DNA of 64,000 nucleotides, taken from positions 30,212 to 94,211 of the forward strand of contig JAPVXR010000017.1 in assembly GCA_027214385.1 (NCBI GenBank), written 5' to 3'. This DNA comes from Cryomorphaceae bacterium 1068 (GTDB taxonomy: Bacteria > Bacteroidota > Bacteroidia > Flavobacteriales_D > Cryomorphaceae). Under the pieces are notes generated by a model that was given only the letters and a program-made list of their open reading frames with translations, had not been told where the DNA came from and ran no database searches. Every line of letters starts with the position of its first letter. Positions within the stretch are counted from its first letter, which is position 1. Both the position numbers and the translations under genes were made by a program. Below are positions 35,555-44,628 of the stretch, piece by piece.

Positions 35555-35562
35555 TAATTTTG
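35555..35562 (+). promoter_or_regulatory. -7 promoter element of the porW/sprE-like operon
   Basis: TAATTTTG matches TAnnTTTG exactly, 41 bases before the GTG start at 35603; the predicted leader is about 34 bases. The -33 region lacks a clear TTTG. This may drive the long run of genes through the ATP synthase locus. Confidence 0.4.
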
Positions 35563-35602
35563 CACAAATCGTGTTTAACGACTATTCCGATAAAGGCAAC
35601 CC

Positions 35603-38278
35603 GTGAATTCCATTCGACCACATAAGATTCTATCCCTGATATTTATCGCGTCCATCTTTGCATTGACAGGGTGTTCCAAGAAAAAATCGGGTTTTACCAA
35701 TCGACTCTATCACAATACAACGTCGCATTACAATTGGTATTTTAACGCTTCAGAAATTCTGCGCCTCACGGAAGAACAACTGTGGGCAGGCAAGGAAGAC
35801 GATTACTTGGAGCTCTTGCCCATTTATGTGGTGCCAAGTGAAGAGGAGCAAAAGAATCTCTATCCTCAGATGGATGAAATCATCGAGAAGTGCAGCACGG
35901 TGATTGATCGTCACAGCATGGAGATCAGTAAAAAAGAGTACAACAATTGGATCGATGAGTGCTACTTGATGATTGGTGTAGCCAATTTTTACAAGGGTCA
36001 ATATGCCAAAACAGAGGAAATGACCTCTTATGTGGCAAAAAAATACAAAGGGCAGAGTTCTCGTTTTGATGCAGCCATTTGGCTTTCTCGCACATATATA
36101 GAGCAGGAGCGCTATGGAAAAGCAGCCACCGTATTAAGTGTGGTCGAAGATGACAATTCAAAAGAAAAGCCGAAGGATTTTGCATGGAGGCTGGAGACAG
36201 TGAAGGCTGAAATGATGCTGAGACAAGATCGCTACAAAGATGCCATTCCGTACCTGGAGGATGCATCAGTCCTTTGTGACGACAATCGAATGAAAGCTCG
36301 CTTAACCTATATTCTGGCTCAGGTCTACAATATAGAAGGGCGTAATGCAAATGCCATTGACGCTTATGCAACAGTAGTTGATATGAAACCCGATTATGAG
36401 ATGGAGTTCTATGCCAAGATCTCTCAGGCATTGGCTTTCGATAGGAAGCTCGATTCAAAAAAGATCAAGGACATGCTTCTCAAAATGGCCAAAGACAAGA
36501 AAAATGAAGAGTACTATGATCAAATCTATTATGCCCTTGCCGACATTGAACTAGAAGAACAAAACGTCCCTCAAGGGATCGAGTATTTGCAAACTTCGAT
36601 AAGGAAAAGCGTAAATAATCCAGTTCAAAAAGGGAAGAGTTACCTGCGCTTAGCAGAAATCAATTTTGCAGATAGAAATTACGTCTTAGCAAAAAACTAC
36701 TACGATAGCACGGCCACTATCCTCCCTGAGGACTTTCCGAATTACAAGGCCATTGTTGCAAAAGCCAATTCATTAAATGACTTGGTAACCAACATTGAGG
36801 TAGTTGAAACCAATGATAGCCTAATAGGCCTGGCCTCACTTGATGAAAAGGAACGAGACAAAAAAATCTTGAAAATAATGGCCCAGCTAGAGGCTGAAGC
36901 CGATCAAAAACGTCAGGACGAACTTGACGCCTTGGAAAGGCTTCAAAACCGACCGAACTTCTCCTCAGGTGGCAGCTCAAGCTCGGGTAGAAAATGGTAT
37001 TTCTACAATACCAATGCACTCAGCTCAGGATTTACTGAATTTAAAAGTCGATGGGGTGATAGGCCGAATGAAGACAACTGGAGACGATCCATGAAAACGG
37101 AGATAAACTTATCCGGACCGTCCCAAGATTCGGATACCGATAGTCTGCTTGCCGAAATCGGAACTGAGGAAGAAGAAAAAACTCTGGAAGATTATTTGGG
37201 TGAGCTGCCTATCGGTGATGATGCCATGGCAGCAGCGCACAACGAAATCATTGCCGCTCTGTATGAAATCGGAACAATCTATAAAGAGCGACTTCAGGAT
37301 GATGACAATGCCATTGAGTCTTTTTTGCGCATAACCAATGAATACGACACGAGTGCCACTTCCCTTCCTGCGCATTATCAGCTCTACCGAATTTATGTAG
37401 AGAAAGAAGAGTCAGGAGGATTTGTCGGAACAGGTTTTAGAGATAACTCAGAATACTACAAGAATGTGATTTTGGCAGATTACCCCGACAGCGAATTTGC
37501 CAAACTCATTACAGACCCTGACTACATTACCGAAAAGAACCGAAATGTAGAGGAAGAGAGAAAAGCTTATGAGGAGACGTATAAGAAATACAGTCGCAGG
37601 CAATACAACGACGTAATGCTAACCTGCAATACTGTAATTCGTGACGAGCCAAACAATAATTACCTCTCGAAATACTATCTGATTAAAGCACTCACCATCG
37701 GTGCACAAAAGCAGCCTGAGGCTTATGAGAATCTTTTGCGCGAAATCATCTCCAAATTCAGAGGTACCGAAGAAGGCGATAAAGCGGCAGAGCTGCTTGG
37801 TCAATTGAATGAGCTCAAGGCTCAAATGGCCAGAGATGAGAAGAAGAACAACCCCGATTCGGATGTAGCTGATGCTAGCGAGCCAACTGATACTGCGCCG
37901 GTCAACACCTCCATGTATAATGTGAACGACGACTCCGAGCATTTTTTCGCCCTGATTTTTCCAAAGGCTGAGGATAGCTCTACCGATTTGAAAGTGTCTA
38001 TAGCCGACTTCAATACGGCCTCATTTAGAAATGATAATTTGAGAATTACGAACAGTTTCATTGATCGCGATCACCAAATTATTATAGTGAGAAGCTTTAA
38101 GGATAAAGCGGATGCTATGAACTACTTCAATACCTTTGCCGTAAATAAAGCAGCTCTAAAAGAGATCAACGAAAAGGGTTACCAGACTTTTGTAATTACC
38201 ACAAAAAACTTCACGACACTTTTTCGCAATAAAAATGCTGAAGTTTACCAGTCCTTCTTCGAGGAAAATTACCTCTAA
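35603..38278 (+). CDS. T9SS-associated TPR lipoprotein, PorW/SprE type
   Basis: The start codon is GTG. A lipoprotein signal peptide ends at C24 (FALTGCSKKK), with no acidic surface-export tag after the cysteine, so the protein probably faces the periplasm. TPR-type helical repeats fill residues 100-720; the NRLYHNTTSHYNWYFNASE block after the lipobox is what I recognise from SprE of gliding flavobacteria and PorW of Porphyromonas, T9SS components needed for secretion. The C-terminal about 110 residues form a separate alpha/beta domain. Length (891 aa) agrees with SprE. Bactofilin follows by 21 bases. Confidence 0.85.
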   Translation: MNSIRPHKILSLIFIASIFALTGCSKKKSGFTNRLYHNTTSHYNWYFNASEILRLTEEQLWAGKEDDYLELLPIYVVPSEEEQKNLYPQMDEIIEKCSTVIDRHSMEISKKEYNNWIDECYLMIGVANFYKGQYAKTEEMTSYVAKKYKGQSSRFDAAIWLSRTYIEQERYGKAATVLSVVEDDNSKEKPKDFAWRLETVKAEMMLRQDRYKDAIPYLEDASVLCDDNRMKARLTYILAQVYNIEGRNANAIDAYATVVDMKPDYEMEFYAKISQALAFDRKLDSKKIKDMLLKMAKDKKNEEYYDQIYYALADIELEEQNVPQGIEYLQTSIRKSVNNPVQKGKSYLRLAEINFADRNYVLAKNYYDSTATILPEDFPNYKAIVAKANSLNDLVTNIEVVETNDSLIGLASLDEKERDKKILKIMAQLEAEADQKRQDELDALERLQNRPNFSSGGSSSSGRKWYFYNTNALSSGFTEFKSRWGDRPNEDNWRRSMKTEINLSGPSQDSDTDSLLAEIGTEEEEKTLEDYLGELPIGDDAMAAAHNEIIAALYEIGTIYKERLQDDDNAIESFLRITNEYDTSATSLPAHYQLYRIYVEKEESGGFVGTGFRDNSEYYKNVILADYPDSEFAKLITDPDYITEKNRNVEEERKAYEETYKKYSRRQYNDVMLTCNTVIRDEPNNNYLSKYYLIKALTIGAQKQPEAYENLLREIISKFRGTEEGDKAAELLGQLNELKAQMARDEKKNNPDSDVADASEPTDTAPVNTSMYNVNDDSEHFFALIFPKAEDSSTDLKVSIADFNTASFRNDNLRITNSFIDRDHQIIIVRSFKDKADAMNYFNTFAVNKAALKEINEKGYQTFVITTKNFTTLFRNKNAEVYQSFFEENYL

Positions 38279-38299
38279 GCAGTACACAACATAGATATC

Positions 38300-38752
38300 A
38301 TGTTCAAGAGTTCAAACACCAAAGAAATGGCCAAAATGAGCGAATCTCAAACACCTGAAAAGTTAAACAGAATTGTATCGGGAACCAGCATCGAAGGTGA
38401 AATCAAAACGGATAGCAATATTCGGATTGATGGAACCGTAAAAGGGACCATCACCGCCAAAGGTCGCTTAGTGGTTGGTTCATCGGGAATTATTGACGGT
38501 GAAGTGGTTTGTGAAAATGCCGACATTGAAGGAAAAATAACGGGACAAATATCCGTGAATGGCTTGTTGAGCCTCAAGTCTACTGCTCGATTAGAGTGTG
38601 ATATCACCACTAAAAAATTAGCCATCGAGCCTGGAGCTGTCTTTACAGGAAGCTGCACGATGGGAGGTGGTGTCATTAAAGAATTCAAAAACACCCCAAG
38701 TGAGCCTCAATCCCAAACGCGACAAGAAGAATCCAAACAAGGACGAGGTTAA
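38300..38752 (+). CDS. Bactofilin family cytoskeletal protein
   Basis: This 150-residue protein has the bactofilin beta-helix: SGTSIEGEIKTDSNIRIDG, GRLVVGSSGIIDGEVVC, ADIEGKITGQISVNGLL, with short disordered ends. Bactofilins self-assemble into membrane-associated filaments that position cell-wall enzymes. Start could also be the ATG at 38330 or 38336. The end overlaps the atpZ gene. It sits between a T9SS lipoprotein and the ATP synthase genes. Confidence 0.93.
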   Translation: MFKSSNTKEMAKMSESQTPEKLNRIVSGTSIEGEIKTDSNIRIDGTVKGTITAKGRLVVGSSGIIDGEVVCENADIEGKITGQISVNGLLSLKSTARLECDITTKKLAIEPGAVFTGSCTMGGGVIKEFKNTPSEPQSQTRQEESKQGRG

Positions 38753-38945
38753 CAGACCGGTAAACGACTTCTACAAATATTCAAGTATGGCCATTCAGAT
38801 GGGTATTACCATCGCGGCCGCGGTCTACGGAGGCATAGATCTGGATGAACGACTTCAATTAAAAACACCCTGGTTCACATTGCTTCTCTCATTAATTGGC
38901 GTAGGAGCCGCCATATATATTGTAATCAGAACTACAAGTAAATGA
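38700..38945 (+). CDS. atpZ: AtpZ/AtpI family protein
   Basis: This small protein has two membrane helices: SSMAIQMGITIAAAVYGGI and TLLLSLIGVGAAIYIVI, separated by DLDERLQLKTPW, a pattern typical of the AtpZ/AtpI proteins that precede F-type ATPase genes and assist assembly or magnesium uptake. I chose the GTG at 38700; a GTG at 38667 in frame would overlap bactofilin more. The overlap with bactofilin is 53 bases. Starts here are uncertain. Confidence 0.8.
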   Translation: MSLNPKRDKKNPNKDEVNRPVNDFYKYSSMAIQMGITIAAAVYGGIDLDERLQLKTPWFTLLLSLIGVGAAIYIVIRTTSK

Positions 38946-39337
38946 AGGCTACCCGGTCCAACAGTATTTTCACCAAAGATTTGATCATTATTGCAGTTTT
39001 GGTTTGCGCCGGGGCTTGGGCTTCCGCCAATCTGCTACTTGATCAATCTGTCCCTTTTTCTTTCTGGCTTTCCATTGCGCTTCTGACTATAGCTTCATTT
39101 TTCATTCACCGCTTTTTGGTCAATGCGAATAGCAAGCGTCCCCAAATATTTGTGGCCAGTTTTATGGGATCGCTTACCGCAAAATTATTCCTCTCTGCAA
39201 TCATCCTCGTTATGGTTGGTGTTTTGGATAAAGAAAACTTGAAATTCACTGCCATTGGTTACCTCATTGGCTACATGCTTTTCCTTGTAGCTGAAATTAA
39301 AAATCTTCTTCCTCTTATCCGCTCTTCATCACACTGA
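38942..39337 (+). CDS. Four-helix membrane protein of the ATP synthase locus
   Basis: This 131-residue protein has four hydrophobic segments (LIIIAVLVCAGAWASANLL, FWLSIALLTIASFFIHRFL, LFLSAIILVMVGVL, IGYLIGYMLFLVAEI). Its size and position between atpZ and atpB match the DUF6168-type proteins I associate with flavobacterial ATPase loci; that name is not certain. It overlaps atpZ by 4 bases (ATGA). Likely helps ATPase assembly, by position only. Confidence 0.7.
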   Translation: MKATRSNSIFTKDLIIIAVLVCAGAWASANLLLDQSVPFSFWLSIALLTIASFFIHRFLVNANSKRPQIFVASFMGSLTAKLFLSAIILVMVGVLDKENLKFTAIGYLIGYMLFLVAEIKNLLPLIRSSSH

Positions 39338-39415
39338 TTTACAGAGGTATTGAGGGGGTTTTCAACAGGTGTTAAAAAAACCTACTCTTTTATTTCATTC
39401 TCCGTATTTAATCAA

Positions 39416-39423
39416 TAGCTTTG
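39416..39423 (+). promoter_or_regulatory. -7 promoter element before atpB
   Basis: TAGCTTTG is an exact TAnnTTTG match, 43 bases before the atpB ATG at 39466. It would allow the ATPase subunit genes to be transcribed separately from the upstream sprE/bactofilin part. The -33 region is poor. The 128-base gap that holds it has no other evident signal. Confidence 0.4.
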
Positions 39424-39465
39424 CAGTCGATTTTTGAACGCCCTATTGCGCCGAAAACACCGACA

Positions 39466-40644
39466 ATGCTGATGAATACAGCCACTAGAAAAGCTCTTGC
39501 GAAGAGCATCCTATTTCTGACTCTTTTTGCTGGTTTTACGTTTAACGTCTCTGCTCAGCACGATCATGACGATCACGACCACAAAAGCGAGTCTCATTCT
39601 GATGAAGCACATGCTGAAGAAAGTTCCTTCGACGCAGGTGAAATGATCATGCATCACATCTCTGATGCTCATGAAATCCACATTATTGGTGATTTCGCTA
39701 TTTATCTTCCTATCATTCTCTATACAGAGGATGGATTTGACGTTTTTTCTAGCTCACATTTTTACCACAATGAGCAGCACGGTTCTTATGTCGATGACGG
39801 TGGTGAAGATGTAGATTATCATTATTATACCTACGACGACTATGCGCTTTTTCACGAGCATATCTACTATGACAACAGATCTGGGTCGCTTGAAATCAAT
39901 CCTGAAACAGGCGAAGCATCCAATGAAGCAGTAATGGACCTCTCGATTACTAAGTCAGTCACGGGAGTGTTGTTTACTTGTCTCTTACTAATATTGATTT
40001 TTAGTTCAGTAGCACGCTCTTACAAAAAGAGAAAGGGACAGGCACCGAAAGGACTTCAGTCTTTTCTTGAGCCTTTAATCCTTTTCATTCGCGATGAGGT
40101 AGCTATTCCGTCTATTGGTAGTGCGGCGAAAGCTGATAAATTCATGCCTTTCCTACTTACTACTTTCTTCTTTATTTGGATAGCCAATATGTTGGGGCTC
40201 ATTCCATTCATTGGAGGGTTTAACATTACCGGGACACTCTCAGTTACGATGGTATTGGCAGCATTGGTTTTCATTATTATCACTATAAACGGAAACAAGC
40301 ACTACTGGGGACATATACTATGGCCTGCAGGTGTACCTCTTCCGATCAAATTCATTCTCGTTCCGATTGAAATCGCCAGTATTTTCATCAAACCTCTTGT
40401 ATTGATGGTTCGACTTACGGCAAACATCACCGCAGGCCACATCATTATTTTGGCTTTCGTTTCTCTTGTTTTGATTTTCGGGGAGCAAAGCGCCACTGCG
40501 GGGTACGGAGTTGGATTCGGAAGCGTATTATTTATGATTTTCATGTTCTTTATAGAGTTATTGGTAGCCTTCTTGCAAGCCTATGTGTTCACACTACTGG
40601 CTGCATTGTACTTTGGCGAGGCAACTCAAGAAGGACATCATTAA
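39466..40644 (+). CDS. atpB: F-type ATP synthase subunit a
   Basis: Subunit a forms the proton half-channels next to the c-ring. The protein has a signal-peptide-like N-terminus ending at VSAQ, a His/Asp-rich stretch (QHDHDDHDHKSESHSDEAH) and a periplasmic domain of about 120 residues. The canonical multi-helix core follows, with the essential arginine in LMVRLTANITAGH. The long N-terminal extension is a Bacteroidota trait and makes it about 390 residues versus about 270 in E. coli. ATGs at 39466 and 39472 are both possible; a TTG at 39421 lies in the promoter. Confidence 0.95.
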   Translation: MLMNTATRKALAKSILFLTLFAGFTFNVSAQHDHDDHDHKSESHSDEAHAEESSFDAGEMIMHHISDAHEIHIIGDFAIYLPIILYTEDGFDVFSSSHFYHNEQHGSYVDDGGEDVDYHYYTYDDYALFHEHIYYDNRSGSLEINPETGEASNEAVMDLSITKSVTGVLFTCLLLILIFSSVARSYKKRKGQAPKGLQSFLEPLILFIRDEVAIPSIGSAAKADKFMPFLLTTFFFIWIANMLGLIPFIGGFNITGTLSVTMVLAALVFIIITINGNKHYWGHILWPAGVPLPIKFILVPIEIASIFIKPLVLMVRLTANITAGHIIILAFVSLVLIFGEQSATAGYGVGFGSVLFMIFMFFIELLVAFLQAYVFTLLAALYFGEATQEGHH

Positions 40645-40682
40645 TTACGGCAATTATTAACCCACATAAACACAAAAGCTAA

Positions 40683-40925
<243 letters not shown>

Positions 40926-40943
40926 AACAAACAAGGTGAAGAT

Positions 40944-40966
40944 GGCCCTGACGGTTGGTCAGGGCC
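40944..40966 (+). promoter_or_regulatory. Strong hairpin between atpE and atpF
   Basis: GGCCCTGAC at 40944-40952 pairs perfectly with GTCAGGGCC at 40958-40966 around a GGTTG loop. The following bases (CTTCATT) are not a clear U-tract, so it is a weak terminator at most. It could stabilise upstream atpE mRNA or partly attenuate, helping the high c-subunit stoichiometry. Confidence 0.6.
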
Positions 40967-40997
40967 CTTCATTAAACTTTAATTAAGAGCAAAAGAT

Positions 40998-41486
40998 ATG
41001 TTATCAGTTAGTTGGGGAACAGTACTTTGGTCATCGATTGCATTTATAATCGTTGTCATCATCCTGGCCAAGATGGCTTGGAAACCTATTTTAGCATCTA
41101 TCCGAGAGAGAGAAGACTCGATCGATGATGCCTTGAAATCTGCAGATAAAGCCAGACAAGATTTGGCCAATTTGCAATCAAGCAATGAAGAGCTTTTAAA
41201 GGAAGCACGACTAGAGCGCGATGCTTTGCTCAAAGATGCACGAGGTACGAAAGACAAAATTATCTCAGAGGCAAAAGAAAAAGCTGAGGCTGAGTACGCC
41301 AAAATTTTAAGCTCTGCCAAAGAAGACATTCATAACGAGAAGTTGGCTGCTATTACTGAACTAAAGAAGCAAGTAGCCGAGTTAAGTATTCACATTGCAG
41401 AAAAGGTTATTCGCCAAGAATTGAGTGAAGACCAGAAGCAAAAAGATTTGATCGATCGATACCTTGAAGAGGCAAAATTGAACTGA
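40998..41486 (+). CDS. atpF: F-type ATP synthase subunit b
   Basis: One N-terminal membrane helix (VLWSSIAFIIVVIILAKMAW) is followed by a long charged coiled coil (residues 40-160), the peripheral stalk of ATP synthase. At 162 residues it has family length. Its stop shares the last base with the atpH ATG (TGATG at 41484-41488). Confidence 0.95.
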   Translation: MLSVSWGTVLWSSIAFIIVVIILAKMAWKPILASIREREDSIDDALKSADKARQDLANLQSSNEELLKEARLERDALLKDARGTKDKIISEAKEKAEAEYAKILSSAKEDIHNEKLAAITELKKQVAELSIHIAEKVIRQELSEDQKQKDLIDRYLEEAKLN

Positions 41487-42043
41487 TGCATAAGAATTCA
41501 AAAACAGCCAGACGTTATGCTAAGGCGCTTCTCTCTTTTGCCATAGATCAAAAAGAGTTAGATGCTGTCGCAGCGGAAATGAAGTTGATTGCTGATACTT
41601 GTGCAACCAGTCCTGATTTGGTCACTCTCTTGAAAAGCCCTGTTGTAAAACCAGCAAAGAAACGCGACATCCTGGACAAAATTTTTGTAGGACAAATCGG
41701 AACGATTACGCTTAAGTTTTTAAAGCTGGTTACTCAAAAGAAGCGCGAAGATCAGCTTCCTGAAATTGCCAGTGCTTTCCAATATGTATACAGAGAGCAC
41801 CAAGGAATTGTCACAGCAGAAATCATCACTGCAGTGCCACTGTCAGATTCAGGACGCAAAAAAGCGCTGGATTTCATTACCAAATTATACGACAAAGTAG
41901 AGCTTACCGAAAAAGTTGACAAAGAACTCATCGGTGGCTTCATTATACGTGTTGACGACAAGCGATATGACGAGTCAGTTGCACGAAAATTGAACTCTCT
42001 AAAAAGAGAGTTTTCAAAAAACCCATACATCTCAGAACTTTAA
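41486..42043 (+). CDS. atpH: F-type ATP synthase subunit delta
   Basis: This 185-residue protein (OSCP homologue) links the stator to F1. N-terminal RRYAKALLSFAIDQKELDAV and C-terminal GGFIIRVDDKRYDESVARKL are family signatures. It follows atpF by TGATG coupling and precedes atpA by 9 bases. Confidence 0.95.
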   Translation: MHKNSKTARRYAKALLSFAIDQKELDAVAAEMKLIADTCATSPDLVTLLKSPVVKPAKKRDILDKIFVGQIGTITLKFLKLVTQKKREDQLPEIASAFQYVYREHQGIVTAEIITAVPLSDSGRKKALDFITKLYDKVELTEKVDKELIGGFIIRVDDKRYDESVARKLNSLKREFSKNPYISEL

Positions 42044-42052
42044 CAATACACC

Positions 42053-43633
42053 ATGGCTGAAGTAAAACCGGCAGAAGTATCCGCCATCCTGAAAGAACAA
42101 CTCGCAGGATTCAAGTCAGAAGCAGAATTAGAAGAAGCAGGTTCCGTCCTCCAAGTAGGAGATGGTATTGCAAGGATTTATGGACTTTCCAGCGTGCAAG
42201 CGGGAGAGCTGATTGAATTCGAAACCGGATTAAGAGGTATCGTTCTTAACCTTGAAGAAGACAATGTAGGAGCGGTTCTCTTGGGTTCTTCAGAAGGAAT
42301 CAAAGAAGGTGACGTAGTAAAACGTACCGGACTTATCTCATCTATTAAAGTAGGTGAAGGTATGTTGGGCCGTGTGGTAAACACACTTGGTGAGCCAATC
42401 GACGGGAAGGGACCTATCCAAGGTGAACTTCTCGAAATGCCTATTGAGCGAAAAGCTCCAGGTGTAATTTACAGACAGCCCGTAGATGAGCCACTTCAAA
42501 CAGGTATTAAGGCAATCGATGCCATGATTCCCGTAGGTAGAGGACAACGTGAGTTGATCATTGGTGACCGCCAAACAGGTAAGTCTACGGTTGCGATTGA
42601 TACCATCATCAACCAAAAAGAATTTTACGACAGAGGCGAGCCTGTTTTCTGTATCTACGTTGCCATCGGGCAAAAGGGATCAACAGTAGCTCAAATTGCG
42701 AAAACATTAGATGATGCAGGTGCTCTTGATTACACGGTAATTGTAGCAGCAAATGCCTCTGACCCTGCTCCTATGCAGTTCTTGGCACCATTCTCAGGTG
42801 CAGCTATCGGTGAGTTCTTCCGAGATACTGGAAGACCTGCTTTGATCGTGTTTGATGACCTTTCGAAGCAAGCAGTTGCATACCGTGAGGTTTCACTTTT
42901 GCTTCGACGCCCCCCGGGACGTGAGGCATACCCGGGTGACGTATTCTACCTTCACTCAAGGCTTCTTGAACGTGCAGCGAAAGTCATCAACAGTGATGAA
43001 ATCGCAGCTCAGATGAATGACCTTCCTCCTTCATTGAAAGGAAGAGTAAAAGGTGGCGGATCCCTTACGGCACTCCCAATTATTGAAACACAAGCAGGAG
43101 ACGTTTCTGCCTACATTCCTACCAACGTAATCTCGATTACCGACGGGCAGATTTTCCTTGAGTCAAACTTATTCCTATCGGGTGTACGCCCTGCGATCAA
43201 CGTGGGTATCTCTGTATCTCGTGTAGGAGGAGCAGCTCAAATTAAATCGATGAAGAAAGTAGCAGGTACATTGAAGCTTGACCAAGCTCAATACCGTGAA
43301 CTTGAGGCTTTTGCCAAATTCGGTTCTGACCTTGATGCAGCTACAATGTCCGTTCTTGGAAAAGGAGCTCGTAACGTGGAAATCTTGAAGCAAGCTCAAA
43401 ACTCTCCGATGTCGGTTGAAAAGCAAGTTGCTATCATTTACTGCGGAACAAAAGGACTTTTGAATAAAGTTCCCGTAAACCGTATCAAAGAATTCGAAGA
43501 AGAATTCATCCACTTCATGGATCAAAAACACAGGGATGCGCTGGATACATTGAAGTCAGGTAAATTGACCGATGAGGTGACTAAAACTATTGAGAAAGTA
43601 GCTGCAGATCTCAGCGAGAAGTACAGCAACTAA
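42053..43633 (+). CDS. atpA: F-type ATP synthase subunit alpha
   Basis: This 526-residue F1 subunit has the non-catalytic nucleotide site, Walker A GDRQTGKS at 171-178, and the family pattern [34 protein letters not shown] in shortened form ([20 protein letters not shown]). The N-terminal beta-barrel and C-terminal helical domain are complete. Confidence 0.98.
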   Translation: MAEVKPAEVSAILKEQLAGFKSEAELEEAGSVLQVGDGIARIYGLSSVQAGELIEFETGLRGIVLNLEEDNVGAVLLGSSEGIKEGDVVKRTGLISSIKVGEGMLGRVVNTLGEPIDGKGPIQGELLEMPIERKAPGVIYRQPVDEPLQTGIKAIDAMIPVGRGQRELIIGDRQTGKSTVAIDTIINQKEFYDRGEPVFCIYVAIGQKGSTVAQIAKTLDDAGALDYTVIVAANASDPAPMQFLAPFSGAAIGEFFRDTGRPALIVFDDLSKQAVAYREVSLLLRRPPGREAYPGDVFYLHSRLLERAAKVINSDEIAAQMNDLPPSLKGRVKGGGSLTALPIIETQAGDVSAYIPTNVISITDGQIFLESNLFLSGVRPAINVGISVSRVGGAAQIKSMKKVAGTLKLDQAQYRELEAFAKFGSDLDAATMSVLGKGARNVEILKQAQNSPMSVEKQVAIIYCGTKGLLNKVPVNRIKEFEEEFIHFMDQKHRDALDTLKSGKLTDEVTKTIEKVAADLSEKYSN

Positions 43634-43667
43634 GTGAAGTTTCGCTTTAATGAAAGCTTAAGCGCAA

Positions 43668-44543
43668 ATGGCAAATCTTAAAGAAATACGATCGCGAATT
43701 ACCTCGGTAAACTCTACCATGCAGATCACCTCTGCCATGAAAATGGTGTCGGCTGCAAAGCTGAGAAGGGCCCAAGACAAGGTCACTCGCATGCGTCCTT
43801 ATGCTTTGAAGCTACAGGAGATTTTGCAGAATGTTGGTAATTCGCCCAGCGTTTCTGAAAATGTATATGCTCAACAGCGAGAAGTAAAACGACTGCTCAT
43901 TATTTCGGTAACCTCAAACAGAGGGCTTTGCGGAGCATTCAACAACAATGTGATCAAGCAGGCAAAATTGATCATTGAAGCACACCCGGGTGCGGAGATA
44001 AAGGTCCTTTCTGTTGGAAAGAAGTCTTTTGACGCATTCAAAAAGACGAGTCATGTTCCAGGTGTTGGATATCCTTCAGAGCCTTACACGATATATGAAA
44101 ACTTGAATTTTGATGAGTCGTCAATCATCGCTCAAAGCGTGATGGATAAGTTTGCTGAAGGCAAGATTGACAAGGTTGTACTGATTTACAACTCTTTCAA
44201 GAATGCCGCAGTACAAATTTTGAAAGAGGAGCAGTTTCTTCCGATTTTACCACCTGAGCCAACGGATAGCTTGGTTCAAAGTGACTACATTTTCGAGCCT
44301 GGAAAGGATGAAATCGTAAATGAATTAATACCTAAGACTTTGAAAACTCAGCTTTACAAAGCAATATTAGACTCCAATGCTTCTGAGCATGGCGCTCGAA
44401 TGACTGCTATGCACAAGGCTACCGACAACGCTTCGGAGATGGTAAAAGACTTGAAACTCACATACAACAAAGCGAGACAAGCCGCTATTACAAATGAGAT
44501 TTTAGAAATCGTAGCGGGTGCAGAAGCCCTAAGCGATTCATAA
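43668..44543 (+). CDS. atpG: F-type ATP synthase subunit gamma
   Basis: The rotor shaft subunit: N-terminal coiled coil (IRSRITSVNSTMQITSAMKM), RGLCGAFNNN motif, and C-terminal helix TYNKARQAAITNEILEIVAG. Length 291 aa. It is the last gene of the locus; an intrinsic terminator follows 20 bases later. atpD (beta) and atpC (epsilon) are not here and must be elsewhere. Confidence 0.97.
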   Translation: MANLKEIRSRITSVNSTMQITSAMKMVSAAKLRRAQDKVTRMRPYALKLQEILQNVGNSPSVSENVYAQQREVKRLLIISVTSNRGLCGAFNNNVIKQAKLIIEAHPGAEIKVLSVGKKSFDAFKKTSHVPGVGYPSEPYTIYENLNFDESSIIAQSVMDKFAEGKIDKVVLIYNSFKNAAVQILKEEQFLPILPPEPTDSLVQSDYIFEPGKDEIVNELIPKTLKTQLYKAILDSNASEHGARMTAMHKATDNASEMVKDLKLTYNKARQAAITNEILEIVAGAEALSDS

Positions 44544-44563
44544 ACATCTCTTTGATGAAAGCT

Positions 44564-44595
44564 AAACCCCACCGGATGGTGGGGTTTCTTTTTTT
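44564..44595 (+). terminator. Intrinsic terminator of the ATP synthase locus
   Basis: AAACCCCACC (44564-44573) pairs with GGTGGGGTTT (44578-44587) over a GGAT loop, ten perfect pairs, followed by C and seven T. It is the clearest rho-independent terminator in the window. Confidence 0.93.
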
Positions 44596-44628
44596 GGTGT
44601 AATTTCTGCTGTGCAATCAGAACCTACA

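Noticed and set aside
39421..39465. TTG start for atpB at 39421
   Set aside because: The TTG is part of a -7 promoter element; the ATG at 39466 or 39472 precedes the signal peptide directly.
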